A stretch of 64,000 bases of DNA from positions 54,066 to 118,065 of the forward strand of contig JACAEX010000067.1 in NCBI GenBank assembly GCA_013388635.1, in the 5' to 3' direction. Shown here piece by piece: positions 29,009-38,050 of this stretch (the stretch's first letter is position 1; every line of letters starts with the position of its first letter). The translations under genes and the position numbers were made by a program. The DNA is from Syntrophaceae bacterium (GTDB lineage: Bacteria > Desulfobacterota > BSN033 > UBA1163). Below the pieces are notes generated by a model. The model saw only the letters and a program-made list of their open reading frames with translations. It made no database searches and was not told the DNA's origin.

Positions 29009-29497
29009 ATGAAGGATGTGAAGCTGTCCGGTTATGTTCCGGGCGCGATCGGTCGAATCGCTGAACTTCATGCGAGGTATTATCACGAGCACTGGGGTTT
29101 TGGCCTCTATTTTGAGTCGAAGGTGGCCATGGAGCTTTCGGAGTTTCTTCGGCGTTTTGACGAAACCCGTGATGGGTTTTGGGTGGCAGAGGCAGAGGAG
29201 AGAATTGTGGGCTCGATCGCCATTGATGGGATTCGTCACGATCAGCAAGGCGCGCATTTGAGATGGTTCATCGTGGCTCCGGAAGCTCAGGGCCGGGGCA
29301 TTGGAAATAGGTTGATTGAGGAGGCCGTTGAATTCTGCAGGAGCAAGAAGTTTAAGGGAATATATCTCTGGACTTTTGCGGGTCTTGATCCAGCAAGGCA
29401 TCTTTATGAGAAGTGGGGCTTCAGACTTTGTGAAGAGCACGAAGGCACCCAATGGGGAAAGAGGGTGAACGAGCAGAGGTTTGAACTTATCTTTTGA
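29009..29497 (+). CDS. GNAT-family N-acetyltransferase
   Basis: A 162-residue single GNAT domain: substrate helix LHARYYHEHWGFG, strand FWVAEAEERIVGSIAIDG, and the acetyl-CoA loop GRGIGNRL (residues about 94-101), ending in LYEKWGFRLCEEH. The WGFGLYFESKVAMELSEF start resembles MarR-linked or small-molecule acetylases of Proteobacteria. Substrate unknown. It stands alone between the liv operon and the DUF1445 operon, 38 bases before the latter. Confidence 0.8.
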   Translation: MKDVKLSGYVPGAIGRIAELHARYYHEHWGFGLYFESKVAMELSEFLRRFDETRDGFWVAEAEERIVGSIAIDGIRHDQQGAHLRWFIVAPEAQGRGIGNRLIEEAVEFCRSKKFKGIYLWTFAGLDPARHLYEKWGFRLCEEHEGTQWGKRVNEQRFELIF

Positions 29498-29535
29498 TAA
29501 GTCGGCTTCAGCTGTGGATTTGATTTTTGGGAGGA

Positions 29536-30348
29536 ATGGAAGTAGAATTTCTTTCAATGAAAAGGGTCAACCGAGCCTCTCCAAATGAGATTCGGCTCCT
29601 CATTCGGAGAGGGGGATGGGATAGGCCAACAGCTGGACTGGCCATGGGCTATGCCCAGGCCAATCTGGTGATCCTTCCCGAGAGATACGCCTTCGACTTT
29701 CTCCTCTTCTGCCAGAGAAATCCAAAGCCATGCCCTCTGCTCGAGGTCTTGGAACCGGGGAAGTATCGAACTCAATTCTTAGCTTTGGATGCCGATATAC
29801 GGACCGACATTCCCCGTTATCACCTCTATCGAAAGGGGAAGTTGGAGGTCACGGTGAAGGAGATCAAGAATCTCTGGAGGGCCGATTTTGTCACCTTTCT
29901 GTTGGGGTGCAGCTTTTCGTTTGAGGAGGCCTTGCTCCGATCCAGGATTCCGGTCCGCCATCTCGAAGAGAATAAGAACGTTCCGATGTACATTACGAAT
30001 ATCCCTTGCAAGCCCGCTGGAATCTTCCATGGCCCCATGGTCGTGTCGATGAGGCCCATCTCTCCGGAAAAGGTTTCCCGAGCGGTGCAGATCACTTCCC
30101 GGTACACCTCGGTTCATGGCGCGCCCATCCATATCGGCGACCCTTCTGCGATCGGAATCAGGAATCTCGGAAGGCCTGACTTCGGAGATCGGGTGAAGAT
30201 CAAAAAGGGAGAGGTCCCTGTCTTCTGGGCCTGCGGTGTGACACCCCAGGCCGTTGTGATGAAAGCTAAGCCTGATTTCTGCATCACCCACGCTCCCGGC
30301 CATATGTTCATTTCCGACATTCTCAACGAAGAGCTGGCAAATTTATAA
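29536..30348 (+). CDS. DUF1445 / YcsI-family protein (D-glutamate cyclase-like hydro-lyase)
   Basis: About 263-270 residues. Recognised by PTAGLAMGYAQANLVILP, FLLFCQRNPKPCPLLEV, DIRTDIPRYHLYRKG, FLLGCSFSFEEAL, NVPMYITNIPC and the end CITHAPGHMFISDIL. Mammalian members (DGLUCY) turn D-glutamate to 5-oxo-D-proline; bacterial members are mostly uncharacterised. GGGAGGA overlaps the ATG at 29536; the ATG at 29557 gives the length closest to homologues, so the start is not settled. It is directly upstream of a peptide-type importer, so it may act on the imported compound. Confidence 0.82.
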   Translation: MEVEFLSMKRVNRASPNEIRLLIRRGGWDRPTAGLAMGYAQANLVILPERYAFDFLLFCQRNPKPCPLLEVLEPGKYRTQFLALDADIRTDIPRYHLYRKGKLEVTVKEIKNLWRADFVTFLLGCSFSFEEALLRSRIPVRHLEENKNVPMYITNIPCKPAGIFHGPMVVSMRPISPEKVSRAVQITSRYTSVHGAPIHIGDPSAIGIRNLGRPDFGDRVKIKKGEVPVFWACGVTPQAVVMKAKPDFCITHAPGHMFISDILNEELANL

Positions 30349-30403
30349 TCCCTCCCGACCTCTCCCTGTCAGAAGAGGTCAGGAGGATTTGAGGAGGAGA
30401 GAG

Positions 30404-31900
30404 ATGAGAGGATGGATTTGGGTGGTTCTAATCTGTTTCACTTTTTTTCCTGGGATCACTTATTCCCAGCAGAAACCGGTTTATGGAGGATCGCTGACAG
30501 TGGCGCAGGGAGTGGAGCCACCGGGGCTGGATCCCACTACAGCCACCTCTGCAGCGATCCCCAGGGTCGTCTATGGCAATGTATTGGAGGGGCTGGTCAG
30601 GATTGACCGAAACGGAAACATTGTCAAGGCCCTCGCCCAGGAATATAGAATTTCGAAGGATGGAAAGGAGTACACGTTTATTCTGAAGAAGGGGGTCAAA
30701 TTCCATGATGGAAAACCCTTCGATGCAGAGGATGTTAAGTTCACCCTGGAGAGGATGCTGGATCCCAAAACAGCGGCTCCTAATATTGCATACTACAGAG
30801 ACATCGAGTCGATCCAGGCAGTGGATAGCCATACGGTCAAGATCAGACTGAAGAATGTCAATTCCATGTTCCTTTTCAACCTCGCCAGGCCGGATTCGAT
30901 AATCGTGAACAAACAGGCTGTGGACAAATTGAAGAGCGCGCCTGTTGGAACAGGTCCGTTCAAGTTTGTGGAATGGGTCCGGGGAGATCGAATCACCCTG
31001 ACCAGATTTGACAACTATCATCGGAAAGGGATTCCGTATCTTGACAAGGTGACCTTCAAGTTTATCGGAGATCCGAGTTCCCAGATCGCCGGCCTTAAGG
31101 CAGGGGACGTCGATGTGATCGCCTATGACGTGAGCCCTGAAAATGCCCTGTTGCTTGAGAAGGATCCGAAGTTTAAGGTCCTCAATGGGTACACGACGAC
31201 AGAGGTCATCCTCTCCACGAACAATTCGAGAAGGCCCTTCACCGATGTCCGCGTCCGAAGGGCGATGGCCCATGCCATCGATCGCACCGCCTTGATCAGA
31301 GGTGCGATGTCAGGCTACGGCATTCCCATCGGTTCACACATGGATCCCGGAAATCCTTACTATGTCGACCTCACCTCAGCCTACCCTTATAACCCCCAAA
31401 AGGCAAAAGAGCTCCTCACGGAAGCCGGCTACCCAAATGGCTTTGAAGCCGTTATCAAACTTCCAGAGCGCTATGCCTATGCCAGGCGATCAGGCGAGAT
31501 CATCGCAGACATGCTCTCTCAGGTCGGAATTAGATTGAAGATCGAGTTGGTCGAGTGGGGACAGTGGATTGAACGGGTCTTCAGGAATGCCGATTACGAC
31601 CTGACCGTGATTGGTCACGCCGAGCCCTTTGACATCAACATCTACGCCAATCCAAAATATTACTTTCGCTATGACAGCGCGAGGTTTCAGGAGACGTTGA
31701 AGAAGGCTGAGAGGGAGCCCGATCCGAAACTGCGGAGGGACCTCTACGTCAGCCTTCAGAAGATCATCACCGAGGATGCGGTCAACGGATTTCTCTATGT
31801 ATTGCCGAGCCTTCCCACGATGAAGAAGGAGGTGATGAACTGGTGGAAGGACTATCCGATGACGGCCTGCGATGTCAGTGAGGTGTGGATAGGGAAATAG
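30404..31900 (+). CDS. Family 5 (peptide/oligopeptide type) ABC binding protein
   Basis: A 498-residue secreted protein. Signal peptide residues 1-22 (GWIWVVLICFTFFPGITYSQ). The mature part has the family 5 pattern: VYGGSLTVAQGVEPPGLDPTT, VYGNVLEGLVR, FHDGKPFDAEDVKFTLERM, GTGPFKFVEW, VRRAMAHAIDR and YNPQKAKELLTEAGYPNG. No lipobox. ATG 30404 is preceded by GAGGAGGAGAGAG. Family 5 binds peptides, nickel, glutathione or other solutes; the ligand is unknown. First of three transport genes with dppBC-like permeases. Confidence 0.9.
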   Translation: MRGWIWVVLICFTFFPGITYSQQKPVYGGSLTVAQGVEPPGLDPTTATSAAIPRVVYGNVLEGLVRIDRNGNIVKALAQEYRISKDGKEYTFILKKGVKFHDGKPFDAEDVKFTLERMLDPKTAAPNIAYYRDIESIQAVDSHTVKIRLKNVNSMFLFNLARPDSIIVNKQAVDKLKSAPVGTGPFKFVEWVRGDRITLTRFDNYHRKGIPYLDKVTFKFIGDPSSQIAGLKAGDVDVIAYDVSPENALLLEKDPKFKVLNGYTTTEVILSTNNSRRPFTDVRVRRAMAHAIDRTALIRGAMSGYGIPIGSHMDPGNPYYVDLTSAYPYNPQKAKELLTEAGYPNGFEAVIKLPERYAYARRSGEIIADMLSQVGIRLKIELVEWGQWIERVFRNADYDLTVIGHAEPFDINIYANPKYYFRYDSARFQETLKKAEREPDPKLRRDLYVSLQKIITEDAVNGFLYVLPSLPTMKKEVMNWWKDYPMTACDVSEVWIGK

Positions 31901-31966
31901 CATAGGGCGTAGCGTTAAATATTGGTTTGCCATTTTGAGTTCATGATTTCTAAGTTATGTGGAACG

Positions 31967-32013
31967 GGGCCTGAGAGGGTTTGCCTGAAACTTCAGGCCC
32001 TTTCTTTCCTTGA
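31967..32013 (+). promoter_or_regulatory. Two competing stem-loops between binding protein and permease
   Basis: GGGCCTGA (31967-31974) can pair with TCAGGCCC (31993-32000), or GCCTGA (31983-31988) can pair with the same TCAGGC (31993-31998) to form a compact hairpin followed by CCTTTCTTTCC. The two structures exclude each other. This looks like an attenuator or a processing site that sets lower permease expression. Inferred from sequence only. Confidence 0.5.
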
Positions 32014-32019
32014 GAAGAG

Positions 32020-32964
32020 ATGACGGCCTATTTGCTCAAACGAACCTTCATCCTTTTTTTGACGCTTCTGATCGTCTCGATCACTATCTTTGTTGTCCTC
32101 ATGGTGATCCCGGGTGACCCCGCTCAGATCATTCTCGGAATTCACGCCACCCCGGAGACGCTTCAGCAGTTGAGGCATCAATTGGGCCTGGATCGTCCTG
32201 CAGTCGTTCAGTATCTCAGTTATATGAAAGACCTGGTCATGGGAGATATGGGCCGATCGATCCGGTATGACGTGCCGATCGGTTCGCTCATCCTCTCCCG
32301 GCTTCAGGTGACAATCCCTCTGGCCATCCTTTCGATGATCTTTGCCATCCTGCTCTCCATCCCCATGGGGACATACTCCTCGCTCCATCGGAATCGATTT
32401 GGAGACTATGGGATCATGGTCTTTTCGCAGATCGGCCTGGCCGTGCCAGGCTTTTGGGCAGGCATGCTTCTCATCCTCCTCTTTGCCGTCACCCTGGGCT
32501 GGTTTCCTGCAGGCGGATTTCAGCCATGGGAGGCGGCCCCGTTGAAAGCCCTCCAATCCCTTCTTCTTCCCGCTGTCTCTTTGGGGTTGGTCAGGGCAGC
32601 GGTTCTCACCCGCATGACCCGGTCCTCCATGCTCGAAGTCTTGGGAGAAGACTATATCCGTACAGCTAAGAGCAAGGGCCTGCCTGAAGGGATCGTCGTC
32701 TACAGACATGCCTTTCGAAATGCGATCATCCCGGTGATCACGATCATGGGACTCCAGGCAGGAGATCTTCTCGCAGGAGCGATCATTATTGAGAACGTCT
32801 TTCATCTCCCAGGCGTTGGGAGGCTCGTCTTCGAGGCGATCGGACAGAGGGATCTTCCCGTGATTCAGGGGGTGGTCCTTTTTATCACGGCTGTCATCGT
32901 TTTTATGAACTTCGTGATGGATGTGATCTACCGGTTCCTCGACCCACGGATTCGTTATGAGTAA
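32020..32964 (+). CDS. DppB-type ABC permease
   Basis: A 314-residue membrane protein, six helices. Opening LLKRTFILFLTLLIVSITIFVVLMVIPGDPAQI with the GDPA motif, the coupling loop EDYIRTAKSKGLPEGIVVYRHAFRNAIIPVIT (EAA motif) and the end FMNFVMDVIYRFLDPRIRYE are those of DppB/OppB. It overlaps the dppC-like gene by eight bases. Partner ATPases are absent nearby. Confidence 0.93.
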   Translation: MTAYLLKRTFILFLTLLIVSITIFVVLMVIPGDPAQIILGIHATPETLQQLRHQLGLDRPAVVQYLSYMKDLVMGDMGRSIRYDVPIGSLILSRLQVTIPLAILSMIFAILLSIPMGTYSSLHRNRFGDYGIMVFSQIGLAVPGFWAGMLLILLFAVTLGWFPAGGFQPWEAAPLKALQSLLLPAVSLGLVRAAVLTRMTRSSMLEVLGEDYIRTAKSKGLPEGIVVYRHAFRNAIIPVITIMGLQAGDLLAGAIIIENVFHLPGVGRLVFEAIGQRDLPVIQGVVLFITAVIVFMNFVMDVIYRFLDPRIRYE

Positions 32965-33802
32965 TCGAGGGATTTCCCGACTATTTCGTAACACCAACTT
33001 CGCCATTGGATTCTGCATCACCCTGGTCATCGTCCTGACGGCCTTTATCAGCCTTGGCTATACCCCTCACGACCCGAACCGGATGAACCTGTCAGAACGG
33101 TTTCGCCCTCCTGATGGCACGCACTGGTTGGGAACCGATCAGTACGGAAGGGACATCTTCAGCCGGGTGATGAAAGGGTCTGGCAATTCCCTGCTTGTCG
33201 GGATGGTAGCGGTTTCAATCGGGATGTGTTTTGGGATACTCCTCGGCTCTCTGGCTGCCCTTTACAGGAGGTGGGTGGATGAGGTCGTGATGAGGATATC
33301 AGATGTGCTCTATGGATTTCCGGCTGTGCTCAGTGCCATTCTTATTACCTCCGCCCTGGGCCCCGGAGTGGTAAACAGTATGATCGCCATCGGGATATTC
33401 AACATCCCCATCTTTGCAAGGTTGACCCGGGCCACCTCTCTCTCCATATGGGAGAGGGATTATGTCACCTCTGCCAGGGCGATCGGAAGAGGTAATCTGG
33501 GGATTGTCTATAAGCATGTCCTCCCCAATATCCTCTCCCCTCTCATCGTTCAGGGAACCGTCCAGTTCGCCATCGCCATCTTAGCTGAGGCAGGGCTGAG
33601 CTACTTAGGTTTGGGAACCCAACCTCCCCATGCCAGTTGGGGAAGGATGCTCAATGAGGCACAGACCTTCATGGGGACCTCGGCCTGGCTGGCCATTTTT
33701 CCGGGTTGTGCCATTGCCCTTGCGGTGTTGGGATTCAATCTCCTCGGAGATGGATTGAGGGATATCCTTGATCCAAGAATCTCGCGATGGACGGGGGGAT
33801 GA
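32957..33802 (+). CDS. DppC-type ABC permease
   Basis: A 281-residue partner of the previous gene: [27 protein letters not shown] (the DppC start motif), coupling loop ERDYVTSARAIGRGNLGIVYKHVLPNILSPLIVQ, and the end LGFNLLGDGLRDILDPR. It ends 15 bases before the convergent fmdB-like gene, so the operon contains no DppD/DppF ATPase. Confidence 0.93.
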   Translation: MSNRGISRLFRNTNFAIGFCITLVIVLTAFISLGYTPHDPNRMNLSERFRPPDGTHWLGTDQYGRDIFSRVMKGSGNSLLVGMVAVSIGMCFGILLGSLAALYRRWVDEVVMRISDVLYGFPAVLSAILITSALGPGVVNSMIAIGIFNIPIFARLTRATSLSIWERDYVTSARAIGRGNLGIVYKHVLPNILSPLIVQGTVQFAIAILAEAGLSYLGLGTQPPHASWGRMLNEAQTFMGTSAWLAIFPGCAIALAVLGFNLLGDGLRDILDPRISRWTGG

Positions 33803-33816
33803 GGAGCTTTCAAACC

Positions 33817-34167
33817 CTAATCTTCGACATCGCTTTCCGATTTTGATCGCATCTCTTCATCCAAGGCTTCATCGACCATCCGATCGGCCTCTTCCCCCAG
33901 CTCCTCACCAAACTCCTTCCCCAGCCTCTTCATCCATTTGGCCATGCTTTTCGGGTCCCTTTCATCAAGATCACCCCATTTTGAAGGGTCGGCCAGACTC
34001 TCCATTCTGCTCTCCTCGGAACGGATCACCCTCACCCTGGAGAGGACTCTCGACATCTTCCTGCTCTTACATCGCTTGCATTGCAGGGAGAGTGTCTCAT
34101 CGCTTCTGATCAGGAGAAATTCAGAGATCTTTCCACACTCTTCACAGCGATATTCATAGATTGGCAT
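33817..34167 (-). CDS. FmdB-family zinc-ribbon protein
   Basis: A 116-residue protein opening MPIYEYRCEECG, with CEEC and CKRC forming the FmdB zinc ribbon (residues 8-43), then an acidic helical tail (GEELGEEADRMVDEALDEE). FmdB proteins are putative regulators of amide/formamide or other catabolic genes. ATG 34167 with GGAGG eight bases upstream is chosen; a longer frame upstream has no ribosome site. It overlaps the end of the MFS gene by 14 bases, so the two are coupled. Confidence 0.85.
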   Translation of the reverse strand: MPIYEYRCEECGKISEFLLIRSDETLSLQCKRCKSRKMSRVLSRVRVIRSEESRMESLADPSKWGDLDERDPKSMAKWMKRLGKEFGEELGEEADRMVDEALDEEMRSKSESDVED

Positions 34168-35314
34168 ATCGTTTTCCTCCTTTTCTGATCGAGAAATAGA
34201 AGTAAAGGAGATTGACGACACCGGTGAAGGCGAGGCAGAGAAACATCACGGGGTAGCTGGTCCAGTGAAGGATGATTCCCATGATTATCGATCCCATGCC
34301 AACTCCAAGATCAGCGACAGCGGTGAAAGTGCCCATGGCTGGCCCGCGGGAGGGTCCTGCACGATCGATGGCATAGGCCACCAGCGTGGGGTAGAGAAAC
34401 GCATTCCCGAGACCCCAGATCACGGCGACCAGAATGAACATGGGAAGGCTATTGGAGAAGGCGAGAATTCCCATTGAGACGATGTAGGTCATCAGACATG
34501 GAAAAATCACCCTTTCTCTTTTATAGGTATCCAATATCTTTCCACCCAGGCCGCGGCCCAAAATGAGCATGAGGGCAAAGGTGGCAAAGAAGAGGCCGGG
34601 ATTTGAAACTCCCTGGCTCAGGGCATAGAGAGGAAAGAAGGCGGTTAACGCTCCCCAGATGATATTGACGATAGAGGCGATGATCGCGGGTGGAATCGCC
34701 TCCCGATTCAGAAAGGGTTCATCCTTTAAGAATTGATCCTCCAACGGGTCGATCGGCCTCTCCTTCACTTTGTCTGTGATGAGGAGGGTGCATAGGGAGA
34801 ACCCGGTACAGACCAAGAAGAGGGTGGTAAATCCGAACTGGTTGATCAGGAACATCCCAAAGGAGGGGGCAAGAGCAAAAGCGATATTGATAGCTAAATA
34901 GAAGTAGCTGAGGCTCTGTCCCAGGTGGGCCTCAGGGCTGATGTTGGCCACCAATGTGAAGGATGCGGTGACGAAGAGGGCGACGCCGATCCCCTGAAAG
35001 ATCCTCACCGTAAAGAATGGGAAGAAAGGAGGAGCGACGAGATAGGCCAGACAGGAAAAGGTGTAAAGGAGGGCCCCGGCGATCATGAACTTCTTCTCAG
35101 CTATTCTTAAAAGGGCCCTTCCCACAAAGGGTCTGAGGATGAGGGAGGATACGCTGGAGACACCCACGAGAAGACCGATCTCAACCTCTGTGGCTCCCAA
35201 TCTCGAAAGGTAGATCGGGATGGTCGGGATGAGGACGAAGAAGACAGAGGAGAAAGTGAATTGGGAAAAGAAACTGAGGACAAAATCACGGGTCAATATC
35301 TTTTGTGTCGCCAT
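34154..35314 (-). CDS. Major facilitator superfamily transporter
   Basis: A 386-residue protein with twelve predicted helices. Helix 2-3 loop reads LRPFVGRALLR, the MFS motif A region (weak form), and FTLVANISPEAHLGQSLSYFYLAIN is the typical motif of helices 4-5. A charged central loop (DKVKERPIDPLEDQFLKDEPF) splits the two halves. Probably an efflux pump or small-molecule carrier; no substrate can be named. Lies upstream of the FmdB-like gene. Confidence 0.88.
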   Translation of the reverse strand: MATQKILTRDFVLSFFSQFTFSSVFFVLIPTIPIYLSRLGATEVEIGLLVGVSSVSSLILRPFVGRALLRIAEKKFMIAGALLYTFSCLAYLVAPPFFPFFTVRIFQGIGVALFVTASFTLVANISPEAHLGQSLSYFYLAINIAFALAPSFGMFLINQFGFTTLFLVCTGFSLCTLLITDKVKERPIDPLEDQFLKDEPFLNREAIPPAIIASIVNIIWGALTAFFPLYALSQGVSNPGLFFATFALMLILGRGLGGKILDTYKRERVIFPCLMTYIVSMGILAFSNSLPMFILVAVIWGLGNAFLYPTLVAYAIDRAGPSRGPAMGTFTAVADLGVGMGSIIMGIILHWTSYPVMFLCLAFTGVVNLLYFYFSIRKGGKRYANL

Positions 35315-35373
35315 AAGATAGATATGTCTGCTTCTTTTTATTTTTTATTTTTATATTTTATCGCCAATTTGTA

Positions 35374-35392
35374 AAGGGGGCGCTGTCCCCTT
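35374..35392. repeat. Short GC hairpin in an AT-rich gap
   Basis: AAGGGG-GCGCTGT-CCCCTT, six pairs, set in an AT-rich divergent gap (35315-35473) between the MFS gene and the spermidine-synthase-like gene. T5 follows about six bases later on the plus strand. It could end stray transcription; otherwise the gap holds no gene. Confidence 0.4.
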
Positions 35393-35473
35393 GATCTCGT
35401 TTTTCATAAGTTTTAGAATTACCGCCAAAAGTTTTTAAGCGACTTTAAGTTTCTGTCCTAGAGAGGGATCAGC

Positions 35474-37027
35474 ATGCAAAGAGCAGTGGTGAAGGCCAAT
35501 ATCGTTGTGTTTATCGCCAGTTTCTGCACACTTGTCATTGAGCTGGTAGCAGGAAGGATCATGGCACCCTATGTGGGCGTCTCACTCTACACCTGGACGA
35601 GCATCATCGGCGTGGTCCTTGCTGGCATCAGCATTGGAGCCTACCTGGGAGGTCTGATCGCTGATCGATACCCCCGGCCTTCAACCCTCGGTTGGCTTCT
35701 CTTCCTTTCCGGTCTGGGGGCCTTCTCCATCTCGCCCCTGACCAACCTGGTGGGAGCAGCCCAGTTTCAAACCAGTTTGATGATCCGGATTCTCCTGATC
35801 ACCACGATCATCTTCCTGGTTCCCTCCTGCGTGCTCGGAATGATCTCGCCTGTGGTGGTCAAGCTGACGCTCAACAATCTGGAGAAGACCGGCAATGTGG
35901 TTGGGAAGATTTATGCCTTCTCCACCCTCGGATCGATCCTCGGGACGTTCGCCACCGGGTTCTTCCTCATCTCGTGGATGGGGACCCGCCAGATCCTCTT
36001 CACCATGGGGATCATCCTCATTCTTTCGGCCCTTGTCTTCGGAGGGTTTTTCGTGAGAAGAAAGGTCCTGGCTCTCTTCTTCGTAATCCTCATTCCGCTG
36101 GTATGGGCATTTTATGGATATGCCTTCAAACCCCCGCTGGATGAGGAGACCTATTTCTTCAAAGAGAGCGATTACTATACGATCAAGTTGAAGAGGGATG
36201 AGACTCGGAATGGAGGAGCTCCCTTAGAGGCCCTGATCCTTGATCACCTGGTCCATTCCTATACAGACCTCGAGGATCCATTTTATCTCGAATATGAGTA
36301 TATTCGAATTTATGAAGAAGTGGTGAGATGGCAGGCGAGGAGGCGGCCAGCGTTTAAGGCCCTCTTTATCGGCGGTGGCGGTTATACCTTTCCCCGTTTT
36401 GTCGAGGCAAGATATCCGGAGGCAACGATCGACGTGGTGGAGATCGACCCGGAGGTGACCCGGGTGGTCAAAAATTATCTCGGGATCTCTGAAAATACGA
36501 GGATCCGCTCCTTCAATGAGGATGGCCGATGGTTTGTGATGAATTGCAAAGAACGAGAGGTCTACGATTTCATTTTCGGCGATGCCTTCAATGACCTTTC
36601 CATCCCTTACCATCTGACCACAAAAGAGTTTGCCATCGAACTGAAGAGGCTTCTCAAGCCAGATGGATTGCTTCTGGCCAACGTGATCGACAGTTTCAAG
36701 AAAGGGGCGTTCATGCCCTCTTATATCCGAACCCTGGAGGAGGTCTTTGGAAAAGGGCATGTCCATCTGATCACGCTCAGTTCGGATTATGAACACATCG
36801 GGATCAGCACCTTTGTAGTGGTCGCAAGCCCACAGAGACTGGATATGGATGATTTTGTCAGGGTGGTGAAGGGAAGGAAGAATGAGATGACCTCTCATGT
36901 CATGCCTCAGGATCGGTTACAGCAATATCTGAAGGAGCGTTATTCAGTGATCCTCACCGACGACTATGTGCCGGCCGACAATCTGATCGCTCCCATCTTT
37001 GAAGAGAGGTTCGGATATCAGAGGTGA
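35474..37027 (+). CDS. Membrane-anchored spermidine-synthase-like protein (fused MFS-like/SpeE)
   Basis: A 517-residue protein. Residues 1-210 hold about seven hydrophobic helices (IELVAGRIMAPYVGVSLYTWTSIIGVVLAGISIGAYLGG). Residues about 230-500 are a SpeE-type methyltransferase-fold domain: FIGGGGYTFPR (nucleotide loop), DVVEIDPEVTRV, and FGDAFNDLSIPYHLTTKEF (catalytic GDAF/D). Such fusions are common in bacteria and their product is often unknown; true polyamine synthesis is possible, not proven. Stands alone after an AT-rich gap. Confidence 0.85.
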   Translation: MQRAVVKANIVVFIASFCTLVIELVAGRIMAPYVGVSLYTWTSIIGVVLAGISIGAYLGGLIADRYPRPSTLGWLLFLSGLGAFSISPLTNLVGAAQFQTSLMIRILLITTIIFLVPSCVLGMISPVVVKLTLNNLEKTGNVVGKIYAFSTLGSILGTFATGFFLISWMGTRQILFTMGIILILSALVFGGFFVRRKVLALFFVILIPLVWAFYGYAFKPPLDEETYFFKESDYYTIKLKRDETRNGGAPLEALILDHLVHSYTDLEDPFYLEYEYIRIYEEVVRWQARRRPAFKALFIGGGGYTFPRFVEARYPEATIDVVEIDPEVTRVVKNYLGISENTRIRSFNEDGRWFVMNCKEREVYDFIFGDAFNDLSIPYHLTTKEFAIELKRLLKPDGLLLANVIDSFKKGAFMPSYIRTLEEVFGKGHVHLITLSSDYEHIGISTFVVVASPQRLDMDDFVRVVKGRKNEMTSHVMPQDRLQQYLKERYSVILTDDYVPADNLIAPIFEERFGYQR

Positions 37028-37118
37028 AGGATTCAAGTGACCTCGTATTTCTGAATCCCCGGTCTGGTTGCCAGGTTGAGCATACGGGAGGAAATTGTTT
37101 AAAAGGAGGAAGGATTCG

Positions 37119-38039
37119 ATGCTGAAGGAAAAGGGGTCCCACCGAGAGAAGCTTTCAGGCGTTTTTGCGCCCATCACCACCCCCTTTGATGAAGAGGGGA
37201 ATCTCCTTCTCGATAAGCTTGCTTCCAATATCGAGAAGCTCAATCAGAGCAGGCTTCGGGGTTATTTGGTCTTGGGGACCAATGGCGAATTCAAGAGCCT
37301 CTCGGAGGCGGAGCGGAGAAGGGTCTTGGAAACCGTGATGAAGGCTTCTTCCAGGGATAAGGTGGTGATGGCAGGGACCGGCCATGAATCCACTGTACTG
37401 TCGATCGCCAACACGAAAGAGGCCGGGGCCATGGGAGTCCATTTTGCGAGCCTGATCGCCCCTTCCTTTTTTGCAAAGAAGATGACGGATCAGGTTCTTT
37501 CAAGACACTTTCGCCTGATCGCAGATGCATCCCCTGTACCGGTGCTCCTCTACAACAATCCAGAGGTGGCGGTCCTGACCTTCAGCACCGGTTTGATCGG
37601 AGAGGTATCCAGACACCCCAATATCGTCGGCATGAAGGACACTTCCAAAGGGAATTTCGCCTCCTATCTCCTGGCTGCGGACCCGGATTTCAACCTTCTG
37701 GCAGGATCGGCAAACTTCTTCTTTGAGGCCCTGGTCATGGGCGGCGTCGGAGGAGTGCTCTCGATCGCGAACTTTGCTCCGGAGGCATGCTGCCGTGTCT
37801 ATGACTTATGGAGAGCCGGAAAGCTGGAGGAGGCCAGAAGGGAACAGTACCGGTTGATGACGTTGAATCAGAAGGTCTCCGGAAGGTATGGGGTAGCAGG
37901 CGTCAAGGCAGCCATGGACTTAGCCGGATTCTACGGTGGTCCCCCCCGTTCTCCTCTCCTGCCTTTAACCCCTGAGGAAAAGAAGAGGTTGCGCGACGAT
38001 CTTTCAGCCTCCGGCTTCTTGTCGGCAGATTCGCCCTGA
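37119..38039 (+). CDS. DapA-superfamily aldolase (HOGA/KDG-type)
   Basis: A 306-residue TIM-barrel lyase with the Schiff-base lysine in VGMKDTSKG (about residue 168) and the catalytic Tyr in LLYNNPEV (about 140). The motif GTNGEFKSL replaces the GTTGE of true dihydrodipicolinate synthase; GTNGE is seen in 4-hydroxy-2-oxoglutarate and related aldolases. So it may cleave a 2-oxo acid rather than make dihydrodipicolinate. ATG 37119 follows AAAGGAGG at a 9-base gap. A lysine-pathway enzyme (DapL) lies 1.4 kb away, so a role in lysine synthesis is not fully excluded. Confidence 0.82.
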   Translation: MLKEKGSHREKLSGVFAPITTPFDEEGNLLLDKLASNIEKLNQSRLRGYLVLGTNGEFKSLSEAERRRVLETVMKASSRDKVVMAGTGHESTVLSIANTKEAGAMGVHFASLIAPSFFAKKMTDQVLSRHFRLIADASPVPVLLYNNPEVAVLTFSTGLIGEVSRHPNIVGMKDTSKGNFASYLLAADPDFNLLAGSANFFFEALVMGGVGGVLSIANFAPEACCRVYDLWRAGKLEEARREQYRLMTLNQKVSGRYGVAGVKAAMDLAGFYGGPPRSPLLPLTPEEKKRLRDDLSASGFLSADSP

Positions 38040-38050
38040 GCTTCCCGATC

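Noticed and set aside
31993..33030. A 345-residue minus-strand frame over the DppB/DppC genes
   Set aside because: It lies opposite two clear permease genes, is full of His/Asp/Arg stretches and has no recognisable domain: a shadow of codon bias.
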